Shown piece after piece: positions 10,654 through 20,881 of a stretch of DNA of 64,000 bases. The notes beneath the pieces were generated by a model. It worked only from the letters and a program-made list of their open reading frames with translations, was not told the origin of the DNA and did not search any database. This DNA is from an uncultured cyanobacterium (lineage in GTDB: Bacteria > Cyanobacteriota > Cyanobacteriia > Thermostichales > Thermostichaceae), in assembly GCA_937944885.1 (NCBI GenBank), contig CALFBB010000010.1:1-64000 (forward strand), read 5' to 3'. Each line of letters opens with the position of its first letter. Within the stretch, counting starts at the first letter, position 1. The position numbers were made by a program, and so were the translations under genes.

Positions 10654-12078
10654 TCAAGCATCAAAATAAAGGGCAAACTCATAGGGATGAGGCCGCAAGT
10701 TGATCGGGTTAATTTCATTGTCAATTTTGTACTCGATGTAGGTCTCAATCAAGTCTTCGGTAAAGACTCCTCCCTCCAACAGGAAGGCATGATCCTTTTG
10801 CAGGTTTTCCAAAGCATCCAACAAAGATCCAGGCGTAGAAGGGATCTTGGCCAGCTCTTCCGGCTCTAGGTCGTAGATATCCTTGTCCAGGGGCTCACCG
10901 GGGTGGATTTTGTTCTTAATCCCATCCAGGCCAGCCATCAACATCGCCGAGAAGGCAATGTAAGGGTTGCAGGTGGCATCCGGACAACGGAACTCCAGAC
11001 GCTTGGCTTTCGGGCTGCTACCGGTCACCGGAATGCGAATGGACGCAGAGCGGTTACCCTGAGAGTAAGCTAGGTTCACCGGCGCCTCAAACCCAGGTAC
11101 CAAACGCTTGTAGGAGTTGGTGGTGGGGTTGGTGAAAGCCAGAATTGCCGGGGCATGCTTGAGCAAACCCCCGATATAGTAGAGAGCCGTTTCGCTTAGG
11201 TTGGCATAGGTGCCTTCACTGTAGAAGAGAGGCTGGCCATTCTTCCAAAGGGATTGGTGGGTGTGCATGCCGGTGCCGTTGTCGTTAAACAGGGGCTTAG
11301 GCATGAAAGTAACTGTTTTGCCATGCTTACGGGCCACATTGCGGATCACATACTTGTAGACCATCATGTAGTCAGCAGCAGAAATCAAGTCGGCAAAGCG
11401 GTAACCCAGCTCCCCTTGTCCGCCAGTAGCCACCTCGTGGTGATGCTTCTCAATCGGCACCCCCAACTTGCCCATGGTCAGCAACATCTCGGTGCGAATG
11501 TTCTGGTGCGCATCGGTGGGCGGCACAGGGAAGTAACCCTCTTTGTAGCGAGGTTTGTAGCCCAGGTTGCCCCCTGCTTCTTCTCGGCCCGAGTTCCAAC
11601 GCCCTTCAATAGAATCCACAAAGTAATAGCCGGAGTTTTGGGTTTGATCGAAGCGAACATCCTCAAAAATGAAGAACTCTGCTTCTGGGCCAAAGTAAGC
11701 CGTGTCGGCAATGCCTGTCGACTGTAAATAGGCAACTGCACGAGCGGCCAAGCTGCGCGGGCAACGGGAATAGGGCTGACCGGTGCGCGGCTCAATAATG
11801 TTGCAGATAAGGCTAAGGGTGGGCACCTCCAGAAAAGGATCAATCCAAGCAGTCTTGGGATCCGGCACCATAAACATGTCAGACTCATTGATCGCTTTCC
11901 AGCCCCGAATACTGGATCCATCGAAGGCTAGCCCCTCGCTGAAGGTGGATTCTTGGATCATCGAGGTGTGGAAGGAGACGTGCTGCCAGGTGCCAAAGAT
12001 ATCCACAAACTTGAAATCTACCATCTGGACGTTGTTGTCCTGGATCATCTGAAGCACTTCTTGGGGCGTGGATGCCAT
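10654..12078 (-). CDS. glnA: Glutamine synthetase type I (start chosen at [10 protein letters not shown])
   Basis: [58 protein letters not shown] upstream of the ATG at 12078. Confidence 0.98.
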   Translation of the reverse strand: MASTPQEVLQMIQDNNVQMVDFKFVDIFGTWQHVSFHTSMIQESTFSEGLAFDGSSIRGWKAINESDMFMVPDPKTAWIDPFLEVPTLSLICNIIEPRTGQPYSRCPRSLAARAVAYLQSTGIADTAYFGPEAEFFIFEDVRFDQTQNSGYYFVDSIEGRWNSGREEAGGNLGYKPRYKEGYFPVPPTDAHQNIRTEMLLTMGKLGVPIEKHHHEVATGGQGELGYRFADLISAADYMMVYKYVIRNVARKHGKTVTFMPKPLFNDNGTGMHTHQSLWKNGQPLFYSEGTYANLSETALYYIGGLLKHAPAILAFTNPTTNSYKRLVPGFEAPVNLAYSQGNRSASIRIPVTGSSPKAKRLEFRCPDATCNPYIAFSAMLMAGLDGIKNKIHPGEPLDKDIYDLEPEELAKIPSTPGSLLDALENLQKDHAFLLEGGVFTEDLIETYIEYKIDNEINPINLRPHPYEFALYFDA

Positions 12079-12204
12079 TACTCTCTCCTTATTGGATTTG
12101 CAGTGAGAATTAGGGTGAACTAGGGTGGGTTCGGGTAAGCCTACACGGGATCCCAGCCACTGATCCCCACGTTTCAACCCGAACACGGCCAGAAACGCTC
12201 ACTC

Positions 12205-12246
12205 ATCCTAGAAAGGCCGACACCGGCATTTTGTTATTTCTGATAC
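12205..12246 (-). promoter_or_regulatory. Probable NtcA-activated class II promoter of glnA
   Basis: Minus strand GTA-TCAGAAAT-AAC (12246-12233), exactly 22 nt, then TAGGAT (12210-12205); matches GTAN8TAC-N22-TAN3T with one mismatch. Confidence 0.8.
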
Positions 12247-12537
12247 AAAACTTGGTCAAGCTGGATCTCCTCCTCCGCTGGTTGGGTTTCTTGAGTGGAA
12301 CCTTTTTAGGGAACTTGAAGTCATCATCGGGATTGGTGGCGGTGAGCCTTGAGGAGGGGGGCTTGTTTGCGGTCCTTGTTGGGGATAATTCCTCAATAGG
12401 CAGGCCAGACAAAACCGGGATGTAAAGATGGGCTCGGCCATGCTAGAGATAAAGCAGAAGAGGAACAGGCAGAGGGGTCAGGTTCCTTGGCTGGGTTCCC
12501 TTTCTAAGGCTTAAACAGATTCGGTGAGGGCTCCCGG

Positions 12538-14037
12538 GTGGCTCGATCTTGGATGGTGGTGGGAACATCCTCCCATGTGGGCAAAACTCTGCTGGTGACA
12601 GCCCTCTGCCGCATTCTCAAACGAGCCGGGAAAAGGGTTACCCCCTTCAAAGCTCAAAATATGTCCCTCAATGCCTACGTGACTGCCGATGGCAAGGAGA
12701 TTGCCTATGCCCAAGCGTTGCAGGCCTGGGCAGCCGGGATCCCGCCGGCGGTAGAGATGAACCCCATCCTCCTCAAGCCCCAAGGCAACCTCACTTCTCA
12801 AGTCATCCTCAATGGAGTAGCAGTAGGTACCTACAAAGCCGGAGAGTACTACGAGCGCTGGTTTGAGCCCGGTTGGCAAGCGGTCACAGCAGCCCTAGCG
12901 CACCTACAACGGCACTACGACTGGATTATCTGTGAAGGAGCTGGTAGCCCGGCAGAGGTGAACTTAAAACATCGGGATTTGGTGAACATGCGGGTGGCAC
13001 GGCATCTGGGATCCCCCACTTGGTTGGTGGCAGACATTGATCGCGGTGGGGCCTTGGCCCATGTGGTGGGTACCCTCCAGTTGCTGGAACCCGAAGAACG
13101 AGCCTTGATCCGCGGCATTGTCCTCAACAAATTTCGCGGCTCGCGGGAACTGTTGCAAGCGGGCTTGGATTGGCTAGAAAGCTACACCGGTATTCCTGTG
13201 GTGGGAGTTTTACCCTGGCTGGAATTGGCTCTGCCTCAGGAAGATTCCCTAGGGATTGGCGGGAGCTATCCGCAGCTTTTGGAGGATAGACAGGAGGGAT
13301 CCAACCGCAACACCTGGCAGGGATCCCGGCTGGAGATAGCCGTGATTCGACTGCCGCGGATGGCCAATTTTTCTGATTTTGACCCTTTGCTGGCAGAACC
13401 CAGTGTGCGCTTGCGGTGGGTTAACCCCGGCGAAGCCTTGGGATCCCCCCATGCAGTGATTCTCCCCGGCAGCAAAACCACCCTTGCCGATCTTTTTGCC
13501 CTAGAAAAGACAGGTTTAGCCCAGCAGCTGCAGCAGTATCCCGGGCAGATTGTCGGCATCTGCGGTGGTCTGCAAATGTTAGGGGAGCAGATTACCGATC
13601 CAGAAGGAGGAGAAGGGGTTACCGGCACCTATCCCGCTCTGGGGCTGCTCCCCCTGACCACCACCCTTGCCCCCACCAAAGTGACCCAACAGGTTCAGGC
13701 TCACATCCGATGGCCTACCCTTACCAGCGTCCAGGGCTACGAAATCCATCAAGGCTTTACCCAAGCGGATCCCCGCAGCTGCCTGTCCTTGTTTGAGCAG
13801 GAGAACCTGGGTTGGCGGGATCCCTCTGGGCGCATTTGGGGCACCTACCTGCACGGCCTTTTCGACAACCACCTTTGGCGACGGCAATGGCTAAACCATC
13901 TTAGGCAGCAACAGGGCTGGGATCCCTTGCCAGAACTAGAAGGCCACTATGCTCAACAGCGAGAAGCGCTTCTGGAGGAACTGACAGACCGGTGGCAAGA
14001 TCACCTTAACTTGAGTCTCTTTCTAGATGGGTTGTAA
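12538..14037 (+). CDS. cobQ: Cobyric acid synthase
   Basis: VVGTSSHVGKTLLVTALCRILKRAGKRVTPFKAQNMSLNAYVT, WIICEGAGSPAEVNL, ICGGLQMLGEQI. Confidence 0.97.
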   Translation: MARSWMVVGTSSHVGKTLLVTALCRILKRAGKRVTPFKAQNMSLNAYVTADGKEIAYAQALQAWAAGIPPAVEMNPILLKPQGNLTSQVILNGVAVGTYKAGEYYERWFEPGWQAVTAALAHLQRHYDWIICEGAGSPAEVNLKHRDLVNMRVARHLGSPTWLVADIDRGGALAHVVGTLQLLEPEERALIRGIVLNKFRGSRELLQAGLDWLESYTGIPVVGVLPWLELALPQEDSLGIGGSYPQLLEDRQEGSNRNTWQGSRLEIAVIRLPRMANFSDFDPLLAEPSVRLRWVNPGEALGSPHAVILPGSKTTLADLFALEKTGLAQQLQQYPGQIVGICGGLQMLGEQITDPEGGEGVTGTYPALGLLPLTTTLAPTKVTQQVQAHIRWPTLTSVQGYEIHQGFTQADPRSCLSLFEQENLGWRDPSGRIWGTYLHGLFDNHLWRRQWLNHLRQQQGWDPLPELEGHYAQQREALLEELTDRWQDHLNLSLFLDGL

Positions 14038-14550
14038 AACCAAACCCGACCTGAGAGACTCAGAGCAGCCAGCTTTTGTAGCAGTAGTGCATCGTAAGTA
14101 ATGCTGAGTTAACAGATAACTTCTGAGTTTCCGAAGAAGAATAATTGTGGTGCAATGCCCCAAAGGCAACTCAAGCAGCGTCATCAAGAAGTATACGCAA
14201 TGGTGCAGCGCTAGCATCGCCCTTCCTGTCATTGACAGTTTGTGCCTAACTCTCCTCAGAATTCAACATTTCCGAGACAACAGAAAACTTTTGCTATGCC
14301 TAGTAGGTGTGGATCAGGAGTTGGCTGATCGCCACATTGAATCTATTTTGCTCTCACTATTTTGCTCTCAACAGTCTTTAAGAAGTTTGAGCGGCGTAAA
14401 TTCATTCGTCATATGGAAGAACTTACCCTGAACCCTGTACTCTGGAAAACCCTCACTCAATAGGACAAAGCTGACCTCAAACAATTAGCTAAACCACCTT
14501 GGTAGGATACGATCAGCGTCTGGAAGTTCACCCTTCATCTACTACTCACC

Positions 14551-15231
14551 ATGACGACCGAACGATGGGGTAAGCTCCCTCCCCTGGAAAGTGGCGACCG
14601 CCTCACCCGCAGTGAGTTTGAGCGGCGGTACGAGGCCATGCCCCATCTCAAAAAAGCTGAACTTATCGAAGGGATTGTTTACGTGGCATCTCCCTTGAGA
14701 GCAACAGCCCACGGTGGCCCACATGGAGACATTGTGGGATGGCTGTGGACATACAAAGTTGCAACTCCGGGGGTTGATCTTTATGACAACCCTACCGTAC
14801 GGCTGGATGCTAGCAATGAAGTGCAACCGGATGCTGTTCTACGGCGGACAAGCGGTGGGCAATCCTGGATTAGCCCAGACGACTACATCGAAGGTGCCCC
14901 CGAACTCGTAGCAGAAATTGCCGCCAGCAGTGCTTCCCACGACTTGCATGACAAGCTGCGGGTCTACTCTCGTAACGGTGTCCAGGAATACATTGTCTGG
15001 CGTACCTACAGCCAGCAGGTGGATTGGTTCTACCTAGAAGCTGGGGAATACAAACCTCTGCCTGCAGATGCTCAAGGTGTTCTCTGCAGTCGGCAGTTTC
15101 CGGGTCTCTGGTTAGCGGCCCCGGCCCTGCTGGCGGGTGAGCTTGCTGCGGTGTTGCAAACGTTACAACAGGGGATTGCTACCCCGGATCACCGAGCTTT
15201 TGTTGAATCCCTCCGGTCAGCTCCCTTGTGA
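14551..15231 (+). CDS. Uma2-family (DUF820) putative restriction-endonuclease-fold protein
   Basis: LIEGIVYVASPL...VQPDAVLRR...APELVAEIAASSASHDLHDKLRVYSRNGVQEYIVW. Confidence 0.9.
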   Translation: MTTERWGKLPPLESGDRLTRSEFERRYEAMPHLKKAELIEGIVYVASPLRATAHGGPHGDIVGWLWTYKVATPGVDLYDNPTVRLDASNEVQPDAVLRRTSGGQSWISPDDYIEGAPELVAEIAASSASHDLHDKLRVYSRNGVQEYIVWRTYSQQVDWFYLEAGEYKPLPADAQGVLCSRQFPGLWLAAPALLAGELAAVLQTLQQGIATPDHRAFVESLRSAPL

Positions 15232-15240
15232 TTTACCTTG

Positions 15241-15510
15241 GCGACTTGTATCAGCAGCCTCAAGAGCATGGGTCGGTAGAGAATCTGCGGGTATTGATCC
15301 CAGGGATCCCCAGTAGGGCGGTGATTGCCAGGGTACGCCATCAGCTAGGGATTTCCACGGGAGCCGCTTGCTCTAGTGGGGTGGAGGCTCCCTCTCACAA
15401 GCAATAGAGTTGCCTGAAGCTGGGATTGAGGGGCATTACAGATAGGACTGGGCAAGTTCACCCCAGATGCAGAGGTGGAGCAGGCAGCTGAGATGCTGTT
15501 GCCTGCACTA
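15241..15510 (+). pseudogene. Remnant of a cysteine desulfurase (NifS/IscS-like), C-terminal region, with stop and frameshift
   Basis: Reads ENLRVLIPGIPSRAVIARVRHQLGISTGAACSSGVEAPSHKQ* (stop 15405-15407), then ALQIGLGKFTPDAEVEQAAEML; resembles the TGSACSSG...PSH...IRxSLGxxT motif. Confidence 0.75.
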
Positions 15511-15529
15511 ACGGCAACCCGGTCTGCCT

Positions 15530-17920
15530 TCAACCCAGCAGCATCAATCCAATGGCAACCCCTATCCCAATCAGACTGAACACCCATTGCCAGAAGAGAG
15601 GGTGGCTGGTTACAACCTGGCCTCGATAGCTCTGGAAGCGAGCCAAATCCACCCAGGGGACCACACCACGGCGGAACCAACCCACTGCGGATCCCTGCTC
15701 ACCGATCAACCTTTGCACCTGATTGGCGCCGAACAGGAAGTTACCCAAGGGTCCAAATCGAGAGGCATAGCGTAAGAAGATCATCCCAGACTCATCCTGA
15801 AACTTCAGATCGGAGCCAAAAGCATAGCCAGCATCGCCCCGCCCGATGATCCGGCCTTCCAATTGCATGGGTAAACCTCGCAAGGGGCTGGCATAGGGGT
15901 TGCTCATCGCCTTCAACACATTCAACACCGGAGGATTATTGAGGCTAGGGTACATGACCCCTGTCTGCAACAACTGCCCAACGCTGGCCCCCAAGATCAT
16001 CAGACCCAGAAGAGTATTGAACTGACCTGCCATGGCGGCCGGGATCCCCAGCAGCACTCCCAAAATCGCTCCTATCCAAACTGCATTCAACAACACCAGA
16101 TCCAGCAGAAAGCCCCCGTAGAGCTGTTGTCGATTCAGGTGTTTGCCCTGGGCCACCACGGCTGCCATATCAAATTCTGTTGGCAGATCCAGTTGCTCAG
16201 CATAGGTACTCAAGGCCCGCACCCGTTTGCCCGTCAAGGGGTGGGTGGAGTTCAGTTCCATCCACCCGGCCCAAGGGTTAAACAGATCCCACAAAAAGAC
16301 CTTGCCCACCTGAGCGGGATCCGCAGCTACCCGATAGGCAGTCCCAACAGTTGTTGCCGCTTTAGCATCGTAAATGCCCAAAGCACGAGTTCCTTCCAGC
16401 AAACGTCTACTGCGCTGACGGATCTCATCATCTTGTTCCCGTTCTCCTTCTTGCACAATGCCATAGGCAATTTTGACCAAGGCCCGCGCCAAAGCATTGG
16501 GATTTCCCGTTACTTCCGCTGCAAAATGGTCGGCGAAGTACTCCCGTACCCGCGACAGGTAAAGCAATAGGTAGGATCCCGCCACATAAAAGATGTAAGC
16601 GATAAACGCTAGATTGTGAATCCCTTTAGTATCTTTGTTATCCTTAGGACGAGAATCACGGGCATAGATGTAGATTAAGTAGGTGATTTGCACCAAGGTT
16701 GCAGCCAGGGTCATGATGGCAAAGTCCCAGTGGATGACGTGCCCCAACTCATGGGCATAGACAGTCGCTACTTCTTCATCCTCCAGGTAGGTGAACAACC
16801 CTTCACTGACGACGATGCGAGCAGTATTCGGCAGACTACCATAGGTGAAGGCAGTGGGGTTTTGGTCGCGGATCAATCCCAATTTCGGTTGTTTCAACTT
16901 CTGTTTTTGACAGACTTGCTCAATCACTGTAGCTGCTTCTGGGCTACGGCGTTTAACCTCCGCCAAGCTGACCCATTCGGTGCGATACAGCCAGTTTTGG
17001 GTTAAGTCCATCAGAAAGGGTGACAAAAAGAAGATCAGCCCATTGAAAGCAAGGGTAATCAAAATGGCAAAAATTAAATAGCCAAAGGAAAAGCTGCCCT
17101 CAAGGCCGACCATAATTGCCAGCGACAGGACAAACACCATCCCAAACAACAAGCCCACGGTCACTGCAGAGGCCACGGTTAGATTGCCGGCAAAACTGGC
17201 CAGAGTCAGAGGGATCCCCATCTGAGGGCTGCGGCTGCTGCGTTTGAGTTGTCCTGTGGTCCGCCCAGATGTCAGGTCCGCCAGGGTGGTGTTGGGGTCG
17301 AAGCAGTAGCGGCTTAACCAGATGCTCAGCAGGCGCAGCTGTTGCTGGTTCAGGGTTTTGAGAGGTTCTATCCACAGGGCTGCCTCCACCGAGAGCAGCA
17401 CCGTTGAGACAGAAGTAGGATTCTCAAACAGGGTAGGCAGCAGGGGCAAAACCTCCCGCTTTTGCTCGTCGCTGAGGCGATGGAAAGCCAGGATCGCCTG
17501 AGAAAGCAAACCTGGCGGCTGGGGTAAGTCGCTGGTCAGCAAGCGAGGATCCTCGATAAAGCAATAGCTGCTGAGGTTCAAGGGCTCATCGGTAGCAATC
17601 TGCGTGGACATGGGATCCACGCTCGGGGCCTGGGGAAGCTTAACCTGCCTTTTCCAGTCAGCAGCATGTTGGCCGAAGGGGCGACTGTAGAGGGTCAAAC
17701 TTCTCACCTGCGGATATTGAGCCGAAACTGTAGCTTGGAACCAAGTGGTCAAGCTGTCATAATTAAGCTTGAGATCAATAGGGCGGTTAATCATAACCAT
17801 CAGGGCGTAGGCTCCTGCCGGGCCACCCTGAAGCGTCTGCACCTTCACTTGCAGCTTAAGTCGTGGGTTGCGTAATGCCTTTTCTAGCCACTGAGTGATT
17901 TCCAGTTCGTTCATTGCCAT
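15530..17920 (-). CDS. M48-family (HtpX-like) zinc metalloprotease, large multidomain form
   Basis: VYAHELGHVIHWD, several TM segments, SRVREYFADHFAAEVTGNPNALARALVKI. Confidence 0.92.
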   Translation of the reverse strand: MAMNELEITQWLEKALRNPRLKLQVKVQTLQGGPAGAYALMVMINRPIDLKLNYDSLTTWFQATVSAQYPQVRSLTLYSRPFGQHAADWKRQVKLPQAPSVDPMSTQIATDEPLNLSSYCFIEDPRLLTSDLPQPPGLLSQAILAFHRLSDEQKREVLPLLPTLFENPTSVSTVLLSVEAALWIEPLKTLNQQQLRLLSIWLSRYCFDPNTTLADLTSGRTTGQLKRSSRSPQMGIPLTLASFAGNLTVASAVTVGLLFGMVFVLSLAIMVGLEGSFSFGYLIFAILITLAFNGLIFFLSPFLMDLTQNWLYRTEWVSLAEVKRRSPEAATVIEQVCQKQKLKQPKLGLIRDQNPTAFTYGSLPNTARIVVSEGLFTYLEDEEVATVYAHELGHVIHWDFAIMTLAATLVQITYLIYIYARDSRPKDNKDTKGIHNLAFIAYIFYVAGSYLLLYLSRVREYFADHFAAEVTGNPNALARALVKIAYGIVQEGEREQDDEIRQRSRRLLEGTRALGIYDAKAATTVGTAYRVAADPAQVGKVFLWDLFNPWAGWMELNSTHPLTGKRVRALSTYAEQLDLPTEFDMAAVVAQGKHLNRQQLYGGFLLDLVLLNAVWIGAILGVLLGIPAAMAGQFNTLLGLMILGASVGQLLQTGVMYPSLNNPPVLNVLKAMSNPYASPLRGLPMQLEGRIIGRGDAGYAFGSDLKFQDESGMIFLRYASRFGPLGNFLFGANQVQRLIGEQGSAVGWFRRGVVPWVDLARFQSYRGQVVTSHPLFWQWVFSLIGIGVAIGLMLLG

Positions 17921-18061
17921 CTCCTGAGTTTGAACTCCAACCTAGAGAAGAGCAGCCATTCACCTAGAGAACCGTCGACCTCTACGGTGGCTATTCTGGC
18001 ATTTCGGTCAGGGATCCCTCTCTAATTCCAGGTCACCTATACATCTTGGCGAGGGTGAACC

Positions 18062-19276
18062 ATGCCTCTTTCTGCTGCTATTGGACTTGATGGGGATCCC
18101 TATAAATTTGGGATGGCAATTCGCTCCCTTTGGGGGCTGGAGCCAGAGGCCATTTTTTTGAACCATGGCTCCTTTGGGGCTACCCCCAAGTCGGTACTGG
18201 CTGTCCAAACTCAGTGGAGAGAACGTCTGGAAGCTCAGCCGGTGCGGTTTATGGGCGAGGAGCTCCCCCAGGCTCTGCGAGCTGCTGCTGCCGAGTTGGC
18301 CGCCTTTGTCGGAGCCAAGCCGGAAAATTTGGTGTTTGTAGAAAATGCTACTGCTGGAGTCAATGCGGTCTTGCGCTCCTTGCCATTTCAGCCTGGGGAT
18401 GAGATTGCCTGTACCAATCAGGGCTATGGAGCAGTGCGTCAGGCGATACAGTTTGTCTCTGCCCGCTCGGGATCCCTTGCGGTTGAAGCGCAGATCCCTT
18501 TTCCGATTGAGGGGCCAGAGCAGATTGTCACAGCCTTCGCGGCAATTCTCACTCCACAAACTCGTTTGGCGGTTTTGGACCACATCACCTCACCCACAGC
18601 CCTGATCTACCCATTGCCTGAGCTGATCAGCCTCTGTCGGGAGCGCGGGATCCCTGTTTTGGTGGATGGTGCACATGCGCCAGGGATCCTTCCTTTGGAG
18701 TTGGAGAGCCTGGGGGCCGATTGGTACGTTGGCAATGCCCACAAGTGGATGTTTGCTCCGAAAGGCTGTGCTTTTTTGTGGGTAGCTCCCCATCAACAGC
18801 CTTATACCCACCCGACGGTGATCTCCCATGGTTTTGGTCAAGGATTTCTAGCCGAGTTCGATTGGGTGGGCACCCGGGATCCCAGTTCTTGGTTGGCCAT
18901 TTCCGCAGCCCTGCAGTTTATGGAGGAGTTGGGGATAGAGTCCATACGTCGGTACAACCACAGCCTACTGCTGCAAGCGCGGCAGCTGCTGCTGGATCGT
19001 TTTCAGGGGATCCCACCTGCTCCGGAGAAGATGCTGGGCTATATGGCGACTTTGCCTCTACCAGCGTTCTGGCAGGAGTGGATACCAGACCAACCTCTGG
19101 ACCGGCGCGCCCGCCTGCTTCACGATTATCTCTGGACAACTCACCACGTTGAAGTACCGGTTATCCCTTTTGCAGGACAACTTTGGCTGCGCATCTCTGC
19201 CCAAGTTTATAACCACCTGGCTGAGTACGAGAAGCTGGCGATGGTCCTGGAACACCTATCCAAGCCCAAGGGTTAG
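18062..19276 (+). CDS. Aminotransferase class V-fold PLP enzyme (isopenicillin-N epimerase-like)
   Basis: FLNHGSFGATPKSVL, NATAGVNAVLRSL, VLDHITSPTALIYPL, VDGAHAPG, NAHKWMFAPKGCAFLWV. Confidence 0.93.
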   Translation: MPLSAAIGLDGDPYKFGMAIRSLWGLEPEAIFLNHGSFGATPKSVLAVQTQWRERLEAQPVRFMGEELPQALRAAAAELAAFVGAKPENLVFVENATAGVNAVLRSLPFQPGDEIACTNQGYGAVRQAIQFVSARSGSLAVEAQIPFPIEGPEQIVTAFAAILTPQTRLAVLDHITSPTALIYPLPELISLCRERGIPVLVDGAHAPGILPLELESLGADWYVGNAHKWMFAPKGCAFLWVAPHQQPYTHPTVISHGFGQGFLAEFDWVGTRDPSSWLAISAALQFMEELGIESIRRYNHSLLLQARQLLLDRFQGIPPAPEKMLGYMATLPLPAFWQEWIPDQPLDRRARLLHDYLWTTHHVEVPVIPFAGQLWLRISAQVYNHLAEYEKLAMVLEHLSKPKG

Positions 19277-19882
19277 TTAAGGAGCAGGGCTGGGAAACCC
19301 AGTGGGAGACGGACTAGGAAAGGGGCTCGGTGATGGACTAGGGGATGGCGATGGACTAGGCGTCGGAGAAGGACTAGGGGATGGCGATGGACTAGGCGTC
19401 GGAGAAGGACTGGGGGATGGCGATGGGCTAGGCGTCGGAGAAGGACTGGGGGTTGGCGATGGACTAGGCGTCGGAGAAGGACTGGGGGTTGGCGATGGAC
19501 TAGGCGTCGGAGAAGGACTGGGGGTTGGAGTCGCTACAATGCGGATGACCCGTTCGCCGGCTGAATGGGGAAATTGAGTTGGTCTTACCAGGAGCATGGA
19601 GCCAAACCCAGAAATCTGGTTATCTTCCTGACGAGTACCCCCCGGATCAATGCGAATGCGATCCCCAACTTGGAACCCGACGATGCTAGAAGTGGGTAGA
19701 CGGGTTACCCCTGCCGGGACAGACTGGTTAACAAAAGTCTCGCCCGGAGAGGAAGGAGGAACTGTTACAGAACGACTGCTGCTGCCGCACCCTGCCGTAA
19801 TCACAGGTAGCAGCATCAGGAGTGCTCCCAGCACAAAGCTCACTATCCAGGTCAACCAAGACTGATGATGTCGATGACTCAT
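19277..19882 (-). CDS. Putative lipoprotein with Pro/Ser/Thr-rich C-terminal repeat tail
   Basis: Signal peptide with lipobox ITAGC; C-term (SPTPSP)n. Confidence 0.75.
   Translation of the reverse strand: MSHRHHQSWLTWIVSFVLGALLMLLPVITAGCGSSSRSVTVPPSSPGETFVNQSVPAGVTRLPTSSIVGFQVGDRIRIDPGGTRQEDNQISGFGSMLLVRPTQFPHSAGERVIRIVATPTPSPSPTPSPSPTPSPSPTPSPSPTPSPSPTPSPSPSPSPSPTPSPSPSPSPSPTPSPSPSPSPSPSPFPSPSPTGFPSPAP
19310..19535. repeat. Tandem repeat encoding the PSPTPSPSP tail
   Basis: Repeated ggcgatggactaggcgtcggagaaggactggg units. Confidence 0.9.
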
Positions 19883-20469
19883 TAATCACTCCACCCAGAC
19901 CACACACGCAAAGTTAGTTAAATGCAAAAGTTAGCCAAGGCTGAAACCGGCTACTCTGCTAGGTTAACCCCTCTTCCTCTCTTCCACAATGCCCAGAAAC
20001 CTGACCAAAATTGAGGAAAGTTCTACCCGCTTTCTCCGCTTCAGGTTGCTGAGGTTGCAGGGATCCCTCCTAATTTTTTCATATGCTTCCAGCACTTGAA
20101 GGCTGTATCCTGCTTGGGCTAGAGTTTTCGCAGCAGCTAGCCTGGCCCTAATCACCAAAACCGTTGGCCCTTGGGAAGCCTGTCCTTTGCGAGTGCCTAA
20201 GCTGGATCCCCAACCTATCCTGCACTATCCTGCTAGGATCACCTAACTCAGCTTAAAAAGCTGACGACATCTGAAAGCACCCACACAACACCCTGAGTCG
20301 AACGGTTCACCCTAGCTCAGGAAGCAGCCAATTCAAGGGGATCTCCACCCTGCTCTCCGTCCACATGTCATGTATTGAGATCAATTGCTTGAGCTGCTCG
20401 CTGCAGACCAAACCTTCTAGGATGGATAAAGTGCTTATCGCTGACCCAACGCAATGGAGGCTCTTCAGC

Positions 20470-20805
20470 ATGAACCCCAATGAAAATCCGGATCCCGGTA
20501 CCCCCAACTAGGATAAGCCAATACCCCCGGCTCCGATCGAGTAAGATGTAGAGGAGTTTAAGATCAGCGGAGATGATTTGCTAGCCAAAATCCGGGAGCT
20601 GATCGAAGAGGCCAATGTTCGCCGTATTCTCATCAAAGATGCCGAAGGTCACACCCTGATTGAAATTCCCCTCGGGGTGGGTGTAGCAGCAGGGGTTTTG
20701 GGAGCAACCCTGTTCCCTGTCTTGGCAGCTGTGGGGGCGATTGGCGCTTTGGTTGCTAGGCTAACCATTGTAGTGGAGCGCACCATTCGCGATGAGGATC
20801 CCTAG
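20470..20805 (+). pseudogene. DUF4342 protein gene carrying two in-frame stops near the 5' end (or expressed from a non-canonical start)
   Basis: GGAGG-ctcttcagc-ATG at 20470; one frame reads MNPNENPDPGTPN*DKPIPPAPIE*DVEEFKISGDDLLAKIRELIEEANVRRILIKDAEGHTLIEIPLGVG...; stops TAG 20509-20511 and TAA 20542-20544. Confidence 0.75.
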
Positions 20806-20881
20806 GGCCAAGGCCAAAGCCTGCTTCCCTCGGCCAAGGGATCCCGTTCACGCCAGCGTCTTCTGGAGAGGCTGAATCCCT

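Noticed and set aside
11254-11727. 157-aa plus-strand ORF
   Set aside because: Antisense to glnA; no domain signal.
12203-12441. Short ORFs upstream of glnA
   Set aside because: Overlap the inferred NtcA promoter and untranslated leader; no support as proteins.
14817-15231. Uma2 protein as a novel nuclease defence system
   Set aside because: Uma2/DUF820 genes are abundant singletons in cyanobacteria; no partner gene nearby supports a system.
19302-19577. 91-aa Gly/Asp/Val repeat ORF ([11 protein letters not shown]...)
   Set aside because: Product of the opposite strand of the SPTPSP tandem repeat; the minus-strand lipoprotein has a signal peptide and is the better gene.
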